From positions 62,001 through 126,000 of the forward strand of contig NZ_VFOO01000002.1 of NCBI RefSeq assembly GCF_006716115.1: a stretch of DNA of 64,000 nt, read 5' to 3'. Source of the stretch: Subtercola boreus. GTDB lineage: Bacteria > Actinomycetota > Actinomycetes > Actinomycetales > Microbacteriaceae. The translations under genes were made by a program, and so were the position numbers. Below the pieces are notes generated by a model. The model did no database searches, was not told the DNA's origin, and saw nothing but the letters and a program-made list of their open reading frames with translations. This document shows positions 41,047-49,975 of this stretch, piece after piece (the first letter of the stretch is position 1; each line of letters opens with the position of its first letter).

Positions 41047-41996
41047 CGCTCGCTCAGGCGTTTCAGGTGCGCGTTGTACGCGTCGAACTCGGTGTCGCCG
41101 AGGAGATCTGCTTTGAGTGTTGCCCGGCGTGCTTTTCGGGTGTCGTCTCGTTCCCATCTCACTAGGAGAACGAGCAGGATGATCACTGACGGCAGTTCAC
41201 CATACGACCAAGCAAGCCCACCGGCGAGCTGCTGATCTTTCAGCGGGTCGATTCCCCACCGTGCCGCAGACGCGAAGGAAGACACCAGAGGGATCGTCGA
41301 CGTCATCACGATGACTCCGAAGAAGGCATGAAGCGGCATCTCGGCGAACACGTCGACCAGGCGCCCAAGGTGGGATTGGCGGCCAGGCAGCGGGTCGGAG
41401 GAGATCAGCGGGGCGGTGAACAGAAGCCCGCTGCCGAGGAAGAAGAGCTCCAACGCCAGATGCCCGCCCAACGTCTGCAGAAGAACGTCGGCAGTGTCGG
41501 TGAGGTAGAGCCCGTAGAACGCGGCCAGAAAAAGCGGAATCATCACAGCAGGATGAACCGCGACGCGCATCGGCCACGACCGCAGCAGCGTCAACGCGCT
41601 GACCAGGACGACTCGCCCGGGGCCGCGGTGCGGCATCGACCGCAGCAGCAGCGTTCCGGGTGAGCCGAGGACCAGCAGCACCGGAACGGCCATCATGAGA
41701 GTGAGCTGCTGGAAGATGAACACCGACAGCAAGACGAACCCGTATCCTTCAAGCCCGGCCCCCATCGTCACCGCGGTCAGGGCGCACCCGGCCACGAAAC
41801 ACAGCGTCCGGATCAGGGACCACGGTCGATGGGACACCCACTGGCGGGTCGCGCCCAGTATGTAAAGAATCCCCAGAACCACAGCGATCACCGGCAGGAC
41901 GGGTACCGGCTGGAGGTTGGGGGCAAGGAACTGCTCAAGGCTCGGGGGGAGCACCGGAATCCAGGCAAGGTCCCCGAAGGGGCTGTCATCCATCAC
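41037..41996 (-). CDS. CtaG-like cytochrome c oxidase assembly / copper protein
   Basis: A 319-residue membrane protein of the caa3-type CtaG family with about seven helices. Recognisable: LMMAVPVLLVLGSPGTLLLRSMP, HPAVMIPLFLAAFYGLYLTDTADVLL, HLALELFFLGSGLLFTAPLI and EMPLHAFFGVIVMTS, with histidines that can bind copper. Last gene of the copper operon; its ATG overlaps the copC stop. A second CtaG domain is fused to CopD upstream, so the operon carries two. Likely role is copper delivery to an oxidase or removal of periplasmic copper. Confidence 0.85.
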   Translation of the reverse strand: MMDDSPFGDLAWIPVLPPSLEQFLAPNLQPVPVLPVIAVVLGILYILGATRQWVSHRPWSLIRTLCFVAGCALTAVTMGAGLEGYGFVLLSVFIFQQLTLMMAVPVLLVLGSPGTLLLRSMPHRGPGRVVLVSALTLLRSWPMRVAVHPAVMIPLFLAAFYGLYLTDTADVLLQTLGGHLALELFFLGSGLLFTAPLISSDPLPGRQSHLGRLVDVFAEMPLHAFFGVIVMTSTIPLVSSFASAARWGIDPLKDQQLAGGLAWSYGELPSVIILLVLLVRWERDDTRKARRATLKADLLGDTEFDAYNAHLKRLSERQG

Positions 41997-42652
41997 GCTG
42001 GAGGCGGGGTTTTACGGAATCGCCTCACCGCGAAGTACGCTCCGGCAACCACGATCCCGGCCCCGAGAACACCCAACGCGATGATGGGGGCAGCTCCTGG
42101 TCCCGCATCTGCGGCCGCGCTACCGGCACCTACCGCCGCGCTCCCGGACGTCGAGGGGGCTGGTTCTGTGCCTTCTGGTTTCGGTGTGACCGTGACCTGA
42201 ATTGTGGCAGCAGGTGCCGGTGCGGGAGATGTTTCAGGTTCGGAGGTTGTGGTGGGCTGGACCGCATAGGTGAAGGAGTATTCCCCGGAGATGGGGTGCC
42301 CGTCGACGGAGACGGTCTGCCATTGCAAAAGGTAGTCGCCGGGCTGCTCGAACGAGACCGAGGCGGTGAGGATGTTGTCGGCGATGCTGACCTCCCCGGA
42401 TACAACGTCCACCCCGTCTGCTCCTGTGACACGGATGATGGTGGTTGTCTCGAATCCGGACAACGGTGCTTCGGTGAAGGTCAGTGACACCTGATCCAAC
42501 TTCGTCGTCACGGTCTCGCCGGCGGCAGGTATCGACTCGGCCAAAGCGTCGTGCGCAGACGCGCTTTGTGCGGTGAGGAGGGTGCTGCCGATGATGGCGA
42601 TACAGGCGATCAGGATACTGACCCGTCGGCGACGGGCTGGGGGGTGGTTCAT
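41993..42652 (-). CDS. copC: CopC-like copper-binding protein
   Basis: A 219-residue exported protein: signal peptide ending SASA, so His34 becomes the mature N-terminus (HDALAESIPAAGE), which is the copper(II) ligand in CopC. The beta-barrel domain (34-130) ends in DGHPISGEYSFTYAV with the second copper histidine. A Thr/Pro/Glu linker and a C-terminal membrane helix (about 190-210) anchor it, a Gram-positive feature. It overlaps both neighbours by four bases and probably passes copper to or from CopD. Confidence 0.92.
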   Translation of the reverse strand: MNHPPARRRRVSILIACIAIIGSTLLTAQSASAHDALAESIPAAGETVTTKLDQVSLTFTEAPLSGFETTTIIRVTGADGVDVVSGEVSIADNILTASVSFEQPGDYLLQWQTVSVDGHPISGEYSFTYAVQPTTTSEPETSPAPAPAATIQVTVTPKPEGTEPAPSTSGSAAVGAGSAAADAGPGAAPIIALGVLGAGIVVAGAYFAVRRFRKTPPPA

Positions 42653-44556
42653 AGTTTTACTCCTGGCTGAGAGGGACGGCGGATAAGGCGGGTGCCGGTG
42701 GTGATGAGAAATAGTGTCCCGATGGTCAAGAACGTCACAGTAGCTACCGTGTGGTCGATCATCGGCGCCGGTTGCCAGCCGTCACCGATCACGCCGTACC
42801 ATTCGGGAAGGAACACGGGGGCGGCTCCGACCAGCAGCACAAGGACCGCGACACCCGCACCGAGCACCGCCATCGCTGTCGCGGCCGTTCCCCGGGTGAT
42901 GGGATGCGTCCGGGTCCGGTTCAGCGCGCAGACCAGCAGGCAGCCGGCGAGGAAGAGCTGGGTGGTGTTCCACTGGTGACCGACCGGGTCGGTGAGAGAC
43001 CAATTGACCAAAAGCGGTGTGAAAGCGGTCAGCAGACACAGCACGAAGAGTGCTGCGGCGACGACGGGATGAAGGAGACGATCAACGATCCGCGCGGTGG
43101 CCGCTGCGTTCAACCACCCTCTGACCCCGCCGGTTCCGTCGTTTCTGACATCGGCTGTCCGGCTGATCAGGAGCAGAGGTCTACCGGCAATGATCAGAAA
43201 TGTGGTCAGGGCGCCGAGGGCAAGGTGACCCGCAGCGTACGCGGTGAACAGATAGTTTTCGTACGCTGCCGGTGCGGCGTTGGTGAGATAGATGATGACA
43301 GCCCACCCGGCGACCCACCCGATACTTCGCCGGGCGGGCCATGCGGTGCCTGCCCGGCGGAGACGGTGAACACCGGCCGCGTATAACCCGATCACGAAGA
43401 TCCCGGCGGTCAGCCAGATGGGGTCCACAGCGAACGAGTCAAGCAGCCGGGCCGGCGAGAACGGTAACGGCAACGCCTGGCCGGTGAGTTTCTCGGCCGT
43501 CGTGACGGCGATTGTTACCTCCCCGGCTGGCGGGGGAGTGCGGGCGAGAACGGCGGCCGCGCCGGAGGCGACTCCCATCAGTAACCCTTCGGCGATCACC
43601 AGCCGCACCCACACAGCATTCCACCGCCCCGCCTGTGCCGGGAGCCGGCTGATCAGCCAACGGCGGTGACCGTAGCCGGCCGCACCCAGAAGTACCAACA
43701 CCACCATCTTCAGCCCGAGGATCACCCCGTAGTCGGTTGATACCAGCTCAGAGACGGAGTTCAGCCTGAGCGACGCGCTGATCGCGCCGCTCAGGGTAAC
43801 CCCAATGAAACAGATCAGCGCGAGGAAGGAGAACCGTCGCAACAGGGGCCGGATAACATCCGGTCCGGCGCGGAGGTGGGTGATCACCAGGATGAGCAGT
43901 GTCCCGATCCAGGCGCCTGCGAAACCGACGTGCAACCAGAGTGCGGCGGCCGCGGTTCGATGCCCTCCAGCGCCGGCTGCGTGGCCTTGCAGTGCCAGCG
44001 GGATCAGAGCCGCGAACGCCACCACTGTCAGGATGAGGATGGGGACAGGTTTCCGGGAAGCGAACGCGCCCACGGAGATGACAGCGGTCAGCAGGATGGT
44101 GACGGTGTTGCTTTGTCCAAGGCTCACCTGTGTGAGGTATTGGCCGAGGGCGGGACCGAAGATACCGGCCCGGACGGGACCTGCGATGGTGATGAACGTC
44201 AGCACGGCGTAGACGCCCGTGAGGACCGACCAGACGGCGGCGCTGACGGCGGAGAGATCCATGGCCCGGCCTCGGGCCGGATCCCCTTCCGACAGGAAAG
44301 ATCCTGCCAGCAGGAGGCCGCCGATGGTGGCGGCGGCTGCGAGATTGGCGAGGACTTTCACCAGCGGCAGCCCGTAGGTCACAGCTGCCCCGGTATCGAC
44401 CAGCAGCGCCGGACGGTTGCCGAACACCCACGCCGACAACAGCGTGACGACGATCAGTGCTGCACCGACCAGGACGATCGGGGCGAGTAGTCGGCGGCGG
44501 CGTCCGGCAATAGGTTCCGGGAAATGGGGGCGGTGGGGTGCGGGTGCGCGGGTCAC
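42649..44556 (-). CDS. CopD-CtaG fusion membrane protein
   Basis: A 635-residue polytopic protein from GTG 44556, which overlaps the ccdA stop (GTGA); a longer reading to 44796 lies inside ccdA. The first 330 residues are the CopD domain (VLANLAAAATIGGLLLAG, LWLHVGFAGAWIGTLLILVITHL). The rest is a CtaG-like domain (DPIWLTAGIFVIGLYAAGVHRLR, NYLFTAYAAGHLALGALTTFLI, DRLLHPVVAAALFVLCLLTAFTPLL). This bifunctional fusion is common in actinobacteria and couples copper uptake through the membrane with oxidase assembly or detoxification. Confidence 0.88.
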   Translation of the reverse strand: MTRAPAPHRPHFPEPIAGRRRRLLAPIVLVGAALIVVTLLSAWVFGNRPALLVDTGAAVTYGLPLVKVLANLAAAATIGGLLLAGSFLSEGDPARGRAMDLSAVSAAVWSVLTGVYAVLTFITIAGPVRAGIFGPALGQYLTQVSLGQSNTVTILLTAVISVGAFASRKPVPILILTVVAFAALIPLALQGHAAGAGGHRTAAAALWLHVGFAGAWIGTLLILVITHLRAGPDVIRPLLRRFSFLALICFIGVTLSGAISASLRLNSVSELVSTDYGVILGLKMVVLVLLGAAGYGHRRWLISRLPAQAGRWNAVWVRLVIAEGLLMGVASGAAAVLARTPPPAGEVTIAVTTAEKLTGQALPLPFSPARLLDSFAVDPIWLTAGIFVIGLYAAGVHRLRRAGTAWPARRSIGWVAGWAVIIYLTNAAPAAYENYLFTAYAAGHLALGALTTFLIIAGRPLLLISRTADVRNDGTGGVRGWLNAAATARIVDRLLHPVVAAALFVLCLLTAFTPLLVNWSLTDPVGHQWNTTQLFLAGCLLVCALNRTRTHPITRGTAATAMAVLGAGVAVLVLLVGAAPVFLPEWYGVIGDGWQPAPMIDHTVATVTFLTIGTLFLITTGTRLIRRPSQPGVKL

Positions 44557-45293
44557 AGGGGGAGGATCACCGACCCCATCAGGGCCTGCAACTGGTAGAG
44601 CCATGCGGACCAGACACCGGTGAGCATCAGAATTCCAATACCGATCAGACCCAGCCCGCCGACCCGGTTGATGAGGCGGGAATGTTTCCGGAGGAATCCC
44701 AGCGCGCTGCTTGCCCATCCGACACCGAAGGCGAGGAGCAGGAACGGCAACCCGAGTCCGACGCAGTAGATCAGTCCGAGGAGCGCGCCCCGCCACGCGG
44801 AGCCGCTATTCAGGCTGAGGGCGGAGATAGCGGTCAGAGTGGGTCCGAGGCAGGGCGTCCAGCCCAGACCAAAGACCACACCCAACAGTGGTGCGCCGGC
44901 AAGACTCCCGGTGGTCTTCAGATTCAGTTTCAGAGTTCGTTGCAGAACGGGGATGTAACCCAGGAAGGACGCACCGGTGATGATGACGACGACTCCGAGG
45001 ACGCGGACGATCAGGTCCTGCCACCGGATCAGCCACCCGCCGAGGGTTCCGAACAGCGCCCCATAGGCGATGAAGATCACCGCGAATCCGAGGACGAACA
45101 GCGCCGTGCCGAGCAGCAGCCGCCGCCGCGCCTTCCCGGTACCCTCATCAACGCTCCCGCCGAGGTAGGCAAAGTAGCCGGGGACCAAGGGGAGTACGCA
45201 CGGGGAGGCGAACGAGATGAATCCGGCCAGTAAAGCCAGCGGGATCGCGAAGAGCAGCTGCCCGTAGAGCACGGTGCCGACGATGTCGCTCAT
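44553..45293 (-). CDS. ccdA: CcdA-type thiol-disulfide transporter
   Basis: A 246-residue six-helix protein with the two CcdA cysteines in FASPCVLPLVPGY (C32) and GWTPCLGPTL (C148). CcdA carries reducing equivalents across the membrane to extracellular thioredoxin-like proteins such as the TlpA-like gene directly upstream. The operon overlap on both sides (ATGA and GTGA) indicates tight coupling. Together with ResB at 35.3 kb it provides much of cytochrome c maturation system II. Confidence 0.92.
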   Translation of the reverse strand: MSDIVGTVLYGQLLFAIPLALLAGFISFASPCVLPLVPGYFAYLGGSVDEGTGKARRRLLLGTALFVLGFAVIFIAYGALFGTLGGWLIRWQDLIVRVLGVVVIITGASFLGYIPVLQRTLKLNLKTTGSLAGAPLLGVVFGLGWTPCLGPTLTAISALSLNSGSAWRGALLGLIYCVGLGLPFLLLAFGVGWASSALGFLRKHSRLINRVGGLGLIGIGILMLTGVWSAWLYQLQALMGSVILPL

Positions 45294-45913
45294 GTGGTGT
45301 TTCCTGCGGTTCCGGGTTCGTTCAATACCTTCTGGATGAGCGCCTCCAACGTTGATCGGGCGAGGATTTGGCCGAGGACCCGGGCGGCGACCTTCCCGTC
45401 ACGATCCAGAACAAGGGTGGTCGGGACCGCGTTCGGGGCGACCACTCCGCTGAACGCGAGAAGTACCGACCCTCCGGTGTCGATGAAGGACGGGTATGTG
45501 ACACCGTACGTTTTCGAGAATGCCTGCGCGGTGGGCAGCTGGTCCCGGACGTTGACACCGAGAAATGCGACGCCGTCGGGGAGGAACTGGGTGTAGAGCG
45601 CTTGCAGGTCGGGGGCTTCGGCGCGGCAGGGCGCGCAGCCGGCGTACCAGAAGTTCACCACGGTAACCTGGTCTTTGTAGTTCTCGGAGGACGCACTCTG
45701 TCCGGTGTCGAGGGTGCCTGAGAACGTGGGAGCGTCGCCTCGCTCACTGGCCGGGATCTCGGTGACGGTGCCGTTGCCTGAGACGTAGTTCTTCCCCGTG
45801 CCTTCACGGTACTGATCGGCCAGATCGGTGTTCGCGCATCCGGTGAGTATCACGGCGGCAACCAGCACCCCAACGGCGCCTGTCCGGCGCCGCATCATCG
45901 TGTGGTTTGTCAT
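45290..45913 (-). CDS. TlpA/ResA-like lipoprotein thioredoxin
   Basis: A 207-residue lipoprotein: lipobox LTGC (C26), then a thioredoxin-like domain with NFWYAGCAPCRAEAPDLQ (C93, C96) and the cis-Pro region APNAVPTTLVLDRDGKV. It should reduce haem-binding or copper-binding cysteines outside the cell, fed by CcdA. Its start overlaps the stop of the DsbA-like gene. As a lipoprotein it is a natural client of the LspA encoded in the same operon and perhaps of the Lnt at 50 kb. Confidence 0.9.
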   Translation of the reverse strand: MTNHTMMRRRTGAVGVLVAAVILTGCANTDLADQYREGTGKNYVSGNGTVTEIPASERGDAPTFSGTLDTGQSASSENYKDQVTVVNFWYAGCAPCRAEAPDLQALYTQFLPDGVAFLGVNVRDQLPTAQAFSKTYGVTYPSFIDTGGSVLLAFSGVVAPNAVPTTLVLDRDGKVAARVLGQILARSTLEALIQKVLNEPGTAGNTT

Positions 45914-46560
45914 GGGGTGAGGGCCGCATCAAACAGGGTGCGGAGCTCGTTGACGGAGCCGATGTCGAGTTTTTTGTCGTCGAGGAAGAAGGTGGGTGTG
46001 CCCTGCACACCCAATGCGGTGCCTTGGCTGAAGTCCGACTGCACCCGGGACTTGGTCGCAGGATCCGCGACGGCACCATCGAACGCGACCATATCTAGGC
46101 CCAGTTCCTCTGCGTAACCGCGGAACACGGACGCTTTGGAGTCCTGCTGTTCGCTCCACTGCGTTTGGGTGTCGAACATCTTCTTGTACATGGCCTCGAA
46201 CTGGCCCTGCTGCGCGGCTGCCTCAACGGCGATCGCGGCGTTCATCGAGTTCTTGTGAGACGGAATGGGGAAGTACCGGGCCACGAAACTGACCCGCCCG
46301 GCGTACTCCTGGCGAAGCTGTTCAATGGCTGGATACGCGGCGCCGCAGACCTCGCACTCAAAATCCAGGAATTCGACGAAGACCGGTTGGCCGTCCGCCG
46401 CCACGGAGAGCCGGTGGCTGTTATCCGCGGCGGCGGTCAAGCCTTCAGCGTCAGCTCGTTCGGTGGCGGAGGGACGCAGCAAGAACACTGTCACGATCGC
46501 CGCGAGGCAGACAAACAGGGTCACTGCGATACTGATATTCCACTTTGTGCTGGTTTTCAT
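45910..46560 (-). CDS. DsbA-like thiol oxidoreductase, membrane-anchored
   Basis: A 216-residue protein from ATG 46560 with AAAGAAG upstream (a start at 46608 would add 16 residues). One N-terminal helix (about 8-28) anchors a DsbA-like thioredoxin domain with FLDFECEVCGAAYPAIEQL (C69, C72) and GVQGTPTFFLDDKKL as the cis-Pro loop. It probably forms or isomerises disulfides in exported proteins, opposite to the CcdA/TlpA reductive branch. Copper stress damages disulfides, so its presence in a copper operon makes sense. Confidence 0.88.
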   Translation of the reverse strand: MKTSTKWNISIAVTLFVCLAAIVTVFLLRPSATERADAEGLTAAADNSHRLSVAADGQPVFVEFLDFECEVCGAAYPAIEQLRQEYAGRVSFVARYFPIPSHKNSMNAAIAVEAAAQQGQFEAMYKKMFDTQTQWSEQQDSKASVFRGYAEELGLDMVAFDGAVADPATKSRVQSDFSQGTALGVQGTPTFFLDDKKLDIGSVNELRTLFDAALTP

Positions 46561-46668
46561 GACTTCTTTCACTGAGATGCGAGGGGGTCCGGCATGGGAG
46601 GCGCTCATCCCGGGCTTGTGAATGGCGGGTAGGCAGGGCTGCCCAGGCGGACGCCGGGATTGGAGTTG

Positions 46669-47172
46669 CTACATTCGGGCGGGCGATTCGGTGGCATTGC
46701 TGTGTTGGGGGCGTTTCAGCAGCACACTGAGACAGAAGACCACCACGCCTGCAGTGATGAAGACATCTGCGAGGTTGAAGGTCGCGAACCAGTCGCTGTG
46801 CAGGTAGTCCACGACGCCGTTCCCGTCGAGCCTGTCGATGAAGTTGCCGAGGGCGCCGCCAAGGACGAGGGCTCCCGCCCAGGTGACAACGGGGGTCAGT
46901 CGCGGGGCCCGGACAAGGGCGGCGCTTGCGAGGGCTGCGAGGACGACCCCGGACCCGGCCGTGATGACCCACGACGGCAGCGCTTCGCCGAGACTGAACG
47001 CGACACCCGGGTTCGTCGTCCGCCACAATTCGATGACACCGAGCGGAATGCCCCTGCCATCGGCAAGAGCGGCCCAGGCCACGGCTTTGACGATCAGGTC
47101 CACACCGGCCAGCAGGACGCTCCCGCTAAGGATCTGGAAACGTCTGGAACGGAGAATTCTCCGCCCCATCAC
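46669..47172 (-). CDS. lspA: signal peptidase II (lipoprotein signal peptidase)
   Basis: A 167-residue four-helix protein with the LspA catalytic boxes: GGALGNFIDRLDGNGVVDYLH and FNLADVFITAG, each giving one of the two active aspartates. TNPGVAFSL is the conserved N-terminal box. It removes signal peptides from lipid-modified prolipoproteins. GTG 47172 or ATG 47169 overlaps the M23 peptidase stop. A plasmid copy next to lipoprotein redox genes is noteworthy because every host already has a chromosomal lspA. Confidence 0.93.
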   Translation of the reverse strand: MMGRRILRSRRFQILSGSVLLAGVDLIVKAVAWAALADGRGIPLGVIELWRTTNPGVAFSLGEALPSWVITAGSGVVLAALASAALVRAPRLTPVVTWAGALVLGGALGNFIDRLDGNGVVDYLHSDWFATFNLADVFITAGVVVFCLSVLLKRPQHSNATESPARM

Positions 47173-48293
47173 AGGGCCACCTTTTCTTGCAGGTAGGCGT
47201 ACGGGTCGAAGGTTTTGCTGCCCCGCGCCAGCTGGAAGTGGAGGTGAGCGCCGGTGCTGTTGCCGGTATTGCCGACGTTCCCGACCTGATCGCCCACGCC
47301 TACCTGCTGTCCGACGGTGAGTTGCAGGGACCCAGGGAGCATGTGGCCGTACGTGCTGGTCACCGTCTCCCCATCGATCTGATGCTCGATGATGGCGTAC
47401 ACCCCCAGACTTGAGCTGTCTGTGGAGGACGCCTCGATGACTACCCCGTCAGCCATGGCTTGGATGGGGGTGCCCTGGCCGGGGTTCATGTCCAAACCCT
47501 GGTGGTTGCTCGAGCAGCCTGAGCATGGTGCGACGCGCGGGCCGTACCCGTCACTGATCGGTACCCCGGACGTGAACGGCCACTGAACCGGTGACGCCGG
47601 ATTGTTGGTGAAGGTATCGGCGGTGCGGGCGAACGCGGAGGCCGCACTGAAAATCACGCGGGGCGGCGGCGGGGGCGGAGGGGCTGCGCTGGTGTACTCG
47701 TCGCGGGGGACCGCGGGGGCGGCCGCGTCGGTGACCTGAACGGTCTGGGTATCAAGGAACGCCTGCCCGGTCTGGGTTACTTGCCAGTTCGGTCCTACTC
47801 CCACCCCTACTGCTGAGGCGGGGATCGTCACGGAAACGACGAGGAAGCTGACGGCCACCATAGTCACGGCAGCTCCGGCGTTTCGCCACCGTGATCGAAG
47901 CGGTGCGCTTCGACGCTCGGGCCGGACGGTGTCTGGCGCCGCCGGGGCGACAGCAGCGGGTTTGGGCGGCGGCACAGACAGGCGCGGGTCAGCCTCCACA
48001 TGCCGGGCTCGGTCATCCGGGACGTGAACGGCGCTTTGAGTGACGGACGTCGGTGAGTGAGGTGCTCCGGCAACCAGCGCGGGCGTTGTCGCCGGTGGTG
48101 TCGGGCTTGAGGCGGGCGGTGACTGTTTCGGAAGGACGGGGAGCTCTGCGCGGCGGCGTTCGTCGTCTCGGAGCTGACGCCTGGTGAGTGCAACAGGCGC
48201 GGCGGTGGCGTCGGCGGCTTCTCGTTGTGATCTGCGGGTGCCCGGGGACGGGGGAGGAGGGGTTGGTTGCGTATACGGATCGGGTGTGTTCAT
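47169..48293 (-). CDS. M23 peptidase, membrane-anchored
   Basis: A 374-residue protein. Residues 1-140 are Pro/Arg-rich and cytoplasmic; a helix at about 150-172 crosses the membrane; the C-terminal M23 (LytM) domain has SDGYGPRVAPCSGCSSNHQGLDMNPG with the HxxxD zinc motif, and GAHLHFQLARG with the HxH motif. Intact zinc ligands suggest an active peptidoglycan endopeptidase. First gene of the operon that ends with ctaG. Its link to copper handling is unclear; wall remodelling may help insertion of extracytoplasmic proteins. Confidence 0.87.
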   Translation of the reverse strand: MNTPDPYTQPTPPPPSPGTRRSQREAADATAAPVALTRRQLRDDERRRAELPVLPKQSPPASSPTPPATTPALVAGAPHSPTSVTQSAVHVPDDRARHVEADPRLSVPPPKPAAVAPAAPDTVRPERRSAPLRSRWRNAGAAVTMVAVSFLVVSVTIPASAVGVGVGPNWQVTQTGQAFLDTQTVQVTDAAAPAVPRDEYTSAAPPPPPPPRVIFSAASAFARTADTFTNNPASPVQWPFTSGVPISDGYGPRVAPCSGCSSNHQGLDMNPGQGTPIQAMADGVVIEASSTDSSSLGVYAIIEHQIDGETVTSTYGHMLPGSLQLTVGQQVGVGDQVGNVGNTGNSTGAHLHFQLARGSKTFDPYAYLQEKVAL

Positions 48294-48377
48294 CAAAGAC
48301 TCTCTGTCGTTGCGCCGCGCCAGGCGGCCAACAAAATCGGGGGAACTGTCGTGCCCTCAGCGAGGACGCAACAGTTT

Positions 48378-48800
48378 CTAAACCCGGATGATGCAGAGAG
48401 CGAACGGGGGGACAGCCCCGTGGCCGGTGACAGGTCGGATGGGCCGCTCCGGTGTCGGAGGCACGGACGTCGTCGATTCGCCCGGGCGGGCCCGACGTGA
48501 GAGAACGTTGCGCAGAAGAAGGACGGCGAGGATGCAGCCGGCTACGCCCACAATGCATGCGCCCAGCGCGCCGGTTGAGGTGCTGGCCGGGGAAGTGTCT
48601 GAGGTGACGGCAGTCTCGGCGATGGCTGCAGCGGGCTGCGCGTTCAGGACAGAGACGACGTCAGCGCTTGAGGTGTTGCCGACGTGGCTGGTCTCGAACG
48701 CGTGCGCCATGAGTAAGGCGACGGTGGTGCCGACGACGATCAGAAGCGTCACCAAAACACGGCGGAGGTTCCATCCGCGAGAGGGTCGTGGTGGTGTCAT
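48378..48800 (-). CDS. two-helix membrane protein (DUF6153-like)
   Basis: A 140-residue protein: helix (about 13-33) with LLMAHAFETSHV just outside, an Ala/Thr/Ser linker, a second helix holding two cysteines (GACIVGVAGCILAVLLL), then a Pro/Arg tail. It resembles the gene at 34657 in layout and cysteine placement. His and Cys residues at the outer face could bind copper. It stands upstream of the M23-lspA operon with 84 bases between. Family assignment is tentative. Confidence 0.6.
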   Translation of the reverse strand: MTPPRPSRGWNLRRVLVTLLIVVGTTVALLMAHAFETSHVGNTSSADVVSVLNAQPAAAIAETAVTSDTSPASTSTGALGACIVGVAGCILAVLLLRNVLSRRARPGESTTSVPPTPERPIRPVTGHGAVPPFALCIIRV

Positions 48801-48949
48801 CAGGAAGTCTCGATAATCATGGGCGCCAGAAACTGGCCACCCGGGGTAACGTTTCGAATCCTAGGCAGAGTAACAGTGCTGCCCGGGAGAAGACTCTGAG
48901 CGCTCCGATACAGCTGTGGGAGCCGGCCGGGGTGTGGCTGTTGAGTAGG

Positions 48950-49690
48950 TCATAGAGCTGCAAGGACGTAGATCGTCAGAAATCCGAGGAAGAACATCGC
49001 AGAAATCAGAATCGTTTCCGCCTGCTCATGTGCCTCGATGAGGAGTTCTTCGACTACCAGGTAGAGCAGGGCTGCTGCCCCGAACGCCAGAACGAGGGCG
49101 AGCACCTCTGGGGTTGCCCCGACCAGCAGAATCGCACCGCCTATTGCGCCGACCCCGGTGGTCAGCCCGAGAGCGGTGGAGATGGTCACCGACCGGGTTT
49201 TGCTGAACCCGGCCTCGGTGAGCCTGGTCGTTACCGACAGGCCGATGAAGAGGATCTCGATCGAGAGGGCGATGGTGAGGATGAGGCCTTGCTTGTCTCC
49301 AAGCGAGGTGCCTAGGCCCACCAGCAACCCGTCAAGGAGCAGATCGATTCCGACAGCGATCAGAAGCCCTGTCGGGAGCCGGGATCTCGACGTAGATAGA
49401 TCACGTCGCCGTTCCAGGCTCCGACCAACAGCGCCGAGGGCCAGCATCACAGCGGTCCCGGCGATGAATCCTGTTACCGCCCAGGCGAGCCGGCCCTCGT
49501 TTCGGAGGTCGGGGAGAACCTCTCCGGCGAGGGCGGAGAGAACGACGCCCGCAGCGAAGTGCTGGATGGCACTGGACAGTCTCGGCCCTGGCGGTCGGAT
49601 GACGGCCACCACAGACCCAACGATCGCCGCGCCGATGGGGAACGCGACAAGGGAAGCTGCCTGCACGGCCGCAGCTGCAGCGTCACTCAT
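48950..49690 (-). CDS. ZIP-family metal transporter
   Basis: A 246-residue protein with about eight helices and ZIP landmarks: AIQHFAAGVVLSALAGEVLPDL (metal-binding His and Glu), GIDLLLDGLLVGLG in the pore helix, and VEELLIEAHEQAE. ZIP proteins usually import Zn, Fe or Mn; some act in reverse. In a resistance island the direction is uncertain. Standalone minus-strand gene, divergent from the lnt operon across 278 bases. Confidence 0.85.
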   Translation of the reverse strand: MSDAAAAAVQAASLVAFPIGAAIVGSVVAVIRPPGPRLSSAIQHFAAGVVLSALAGEVLPDLRNEGRLAWAVTGFIAGTAVMLALGAVGRSLERRRDLSTSRSRLPTGLLIAVGIDLLLDGLLVGLGTSLGDKQGLILTIALSIEILFIGLSVTTRLTEAGFSKTRSVTISTALGLTTGVGAIGGAILLVGATPEVLALVLAFGAAALLYLVVEELLIEAHEQAETILISAMFFLGFLTIYVLAAL

Positions 49691-49966
49691 TACGCCTACT
49701 CTCGCCCGTTCGGACAGCTCCCGCCGGATTGCTCTTTCCTGTCGCAGGGGCGCCGACGTGGGTGGGTGCTTGATTGGGTGACCGGGGATTCATGGCACCT
49801 CCGTGATCTTGCGCTGACACCACCGGTCAAGGTCGATGACGGGTCACTGTTATTGGGTCGAGCTGCCAGTAGCCGCGGATACCTGCGCATTGTTTCGCAG
49901 GATCGGAAATGTCTGGCAAGAAGAATTCTGGAACGATCGGAACGACAATACCTGATTGAATGCTAC
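49691..49966. other. divergent intergenic region between ZIP gene and lnt
   Basis: About 276 bases with no gene. It ends in an ArsR-type half-site at the lnt start. No strong terminator or second operator arm is visible. Confidence 0.4.
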
Positions 49967-49975
49967 ATATGAACA
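49967..49975. promoter_or_regulatory. ArsR-type half-site overlapping the lnt start codon
   Basis: ATATGAACA, the reverse complement of the TGTTCATAT found twice around the zinc-ribbon/czcD promoters. It covers the ATG of lnt at 49969, so bound repressor would block a leaderless or short-leader transcript. Confidence 0.45.

Noticed and set aside
44556-44796. N-terminal extension of CopD-CtaG by 80 residues
   Set aside because: The extension lies inside ccdA in another frame and is Pro/Arg-rich; GTG 44556 overlapping the ccdA stop fits the operon's overlap pattern.
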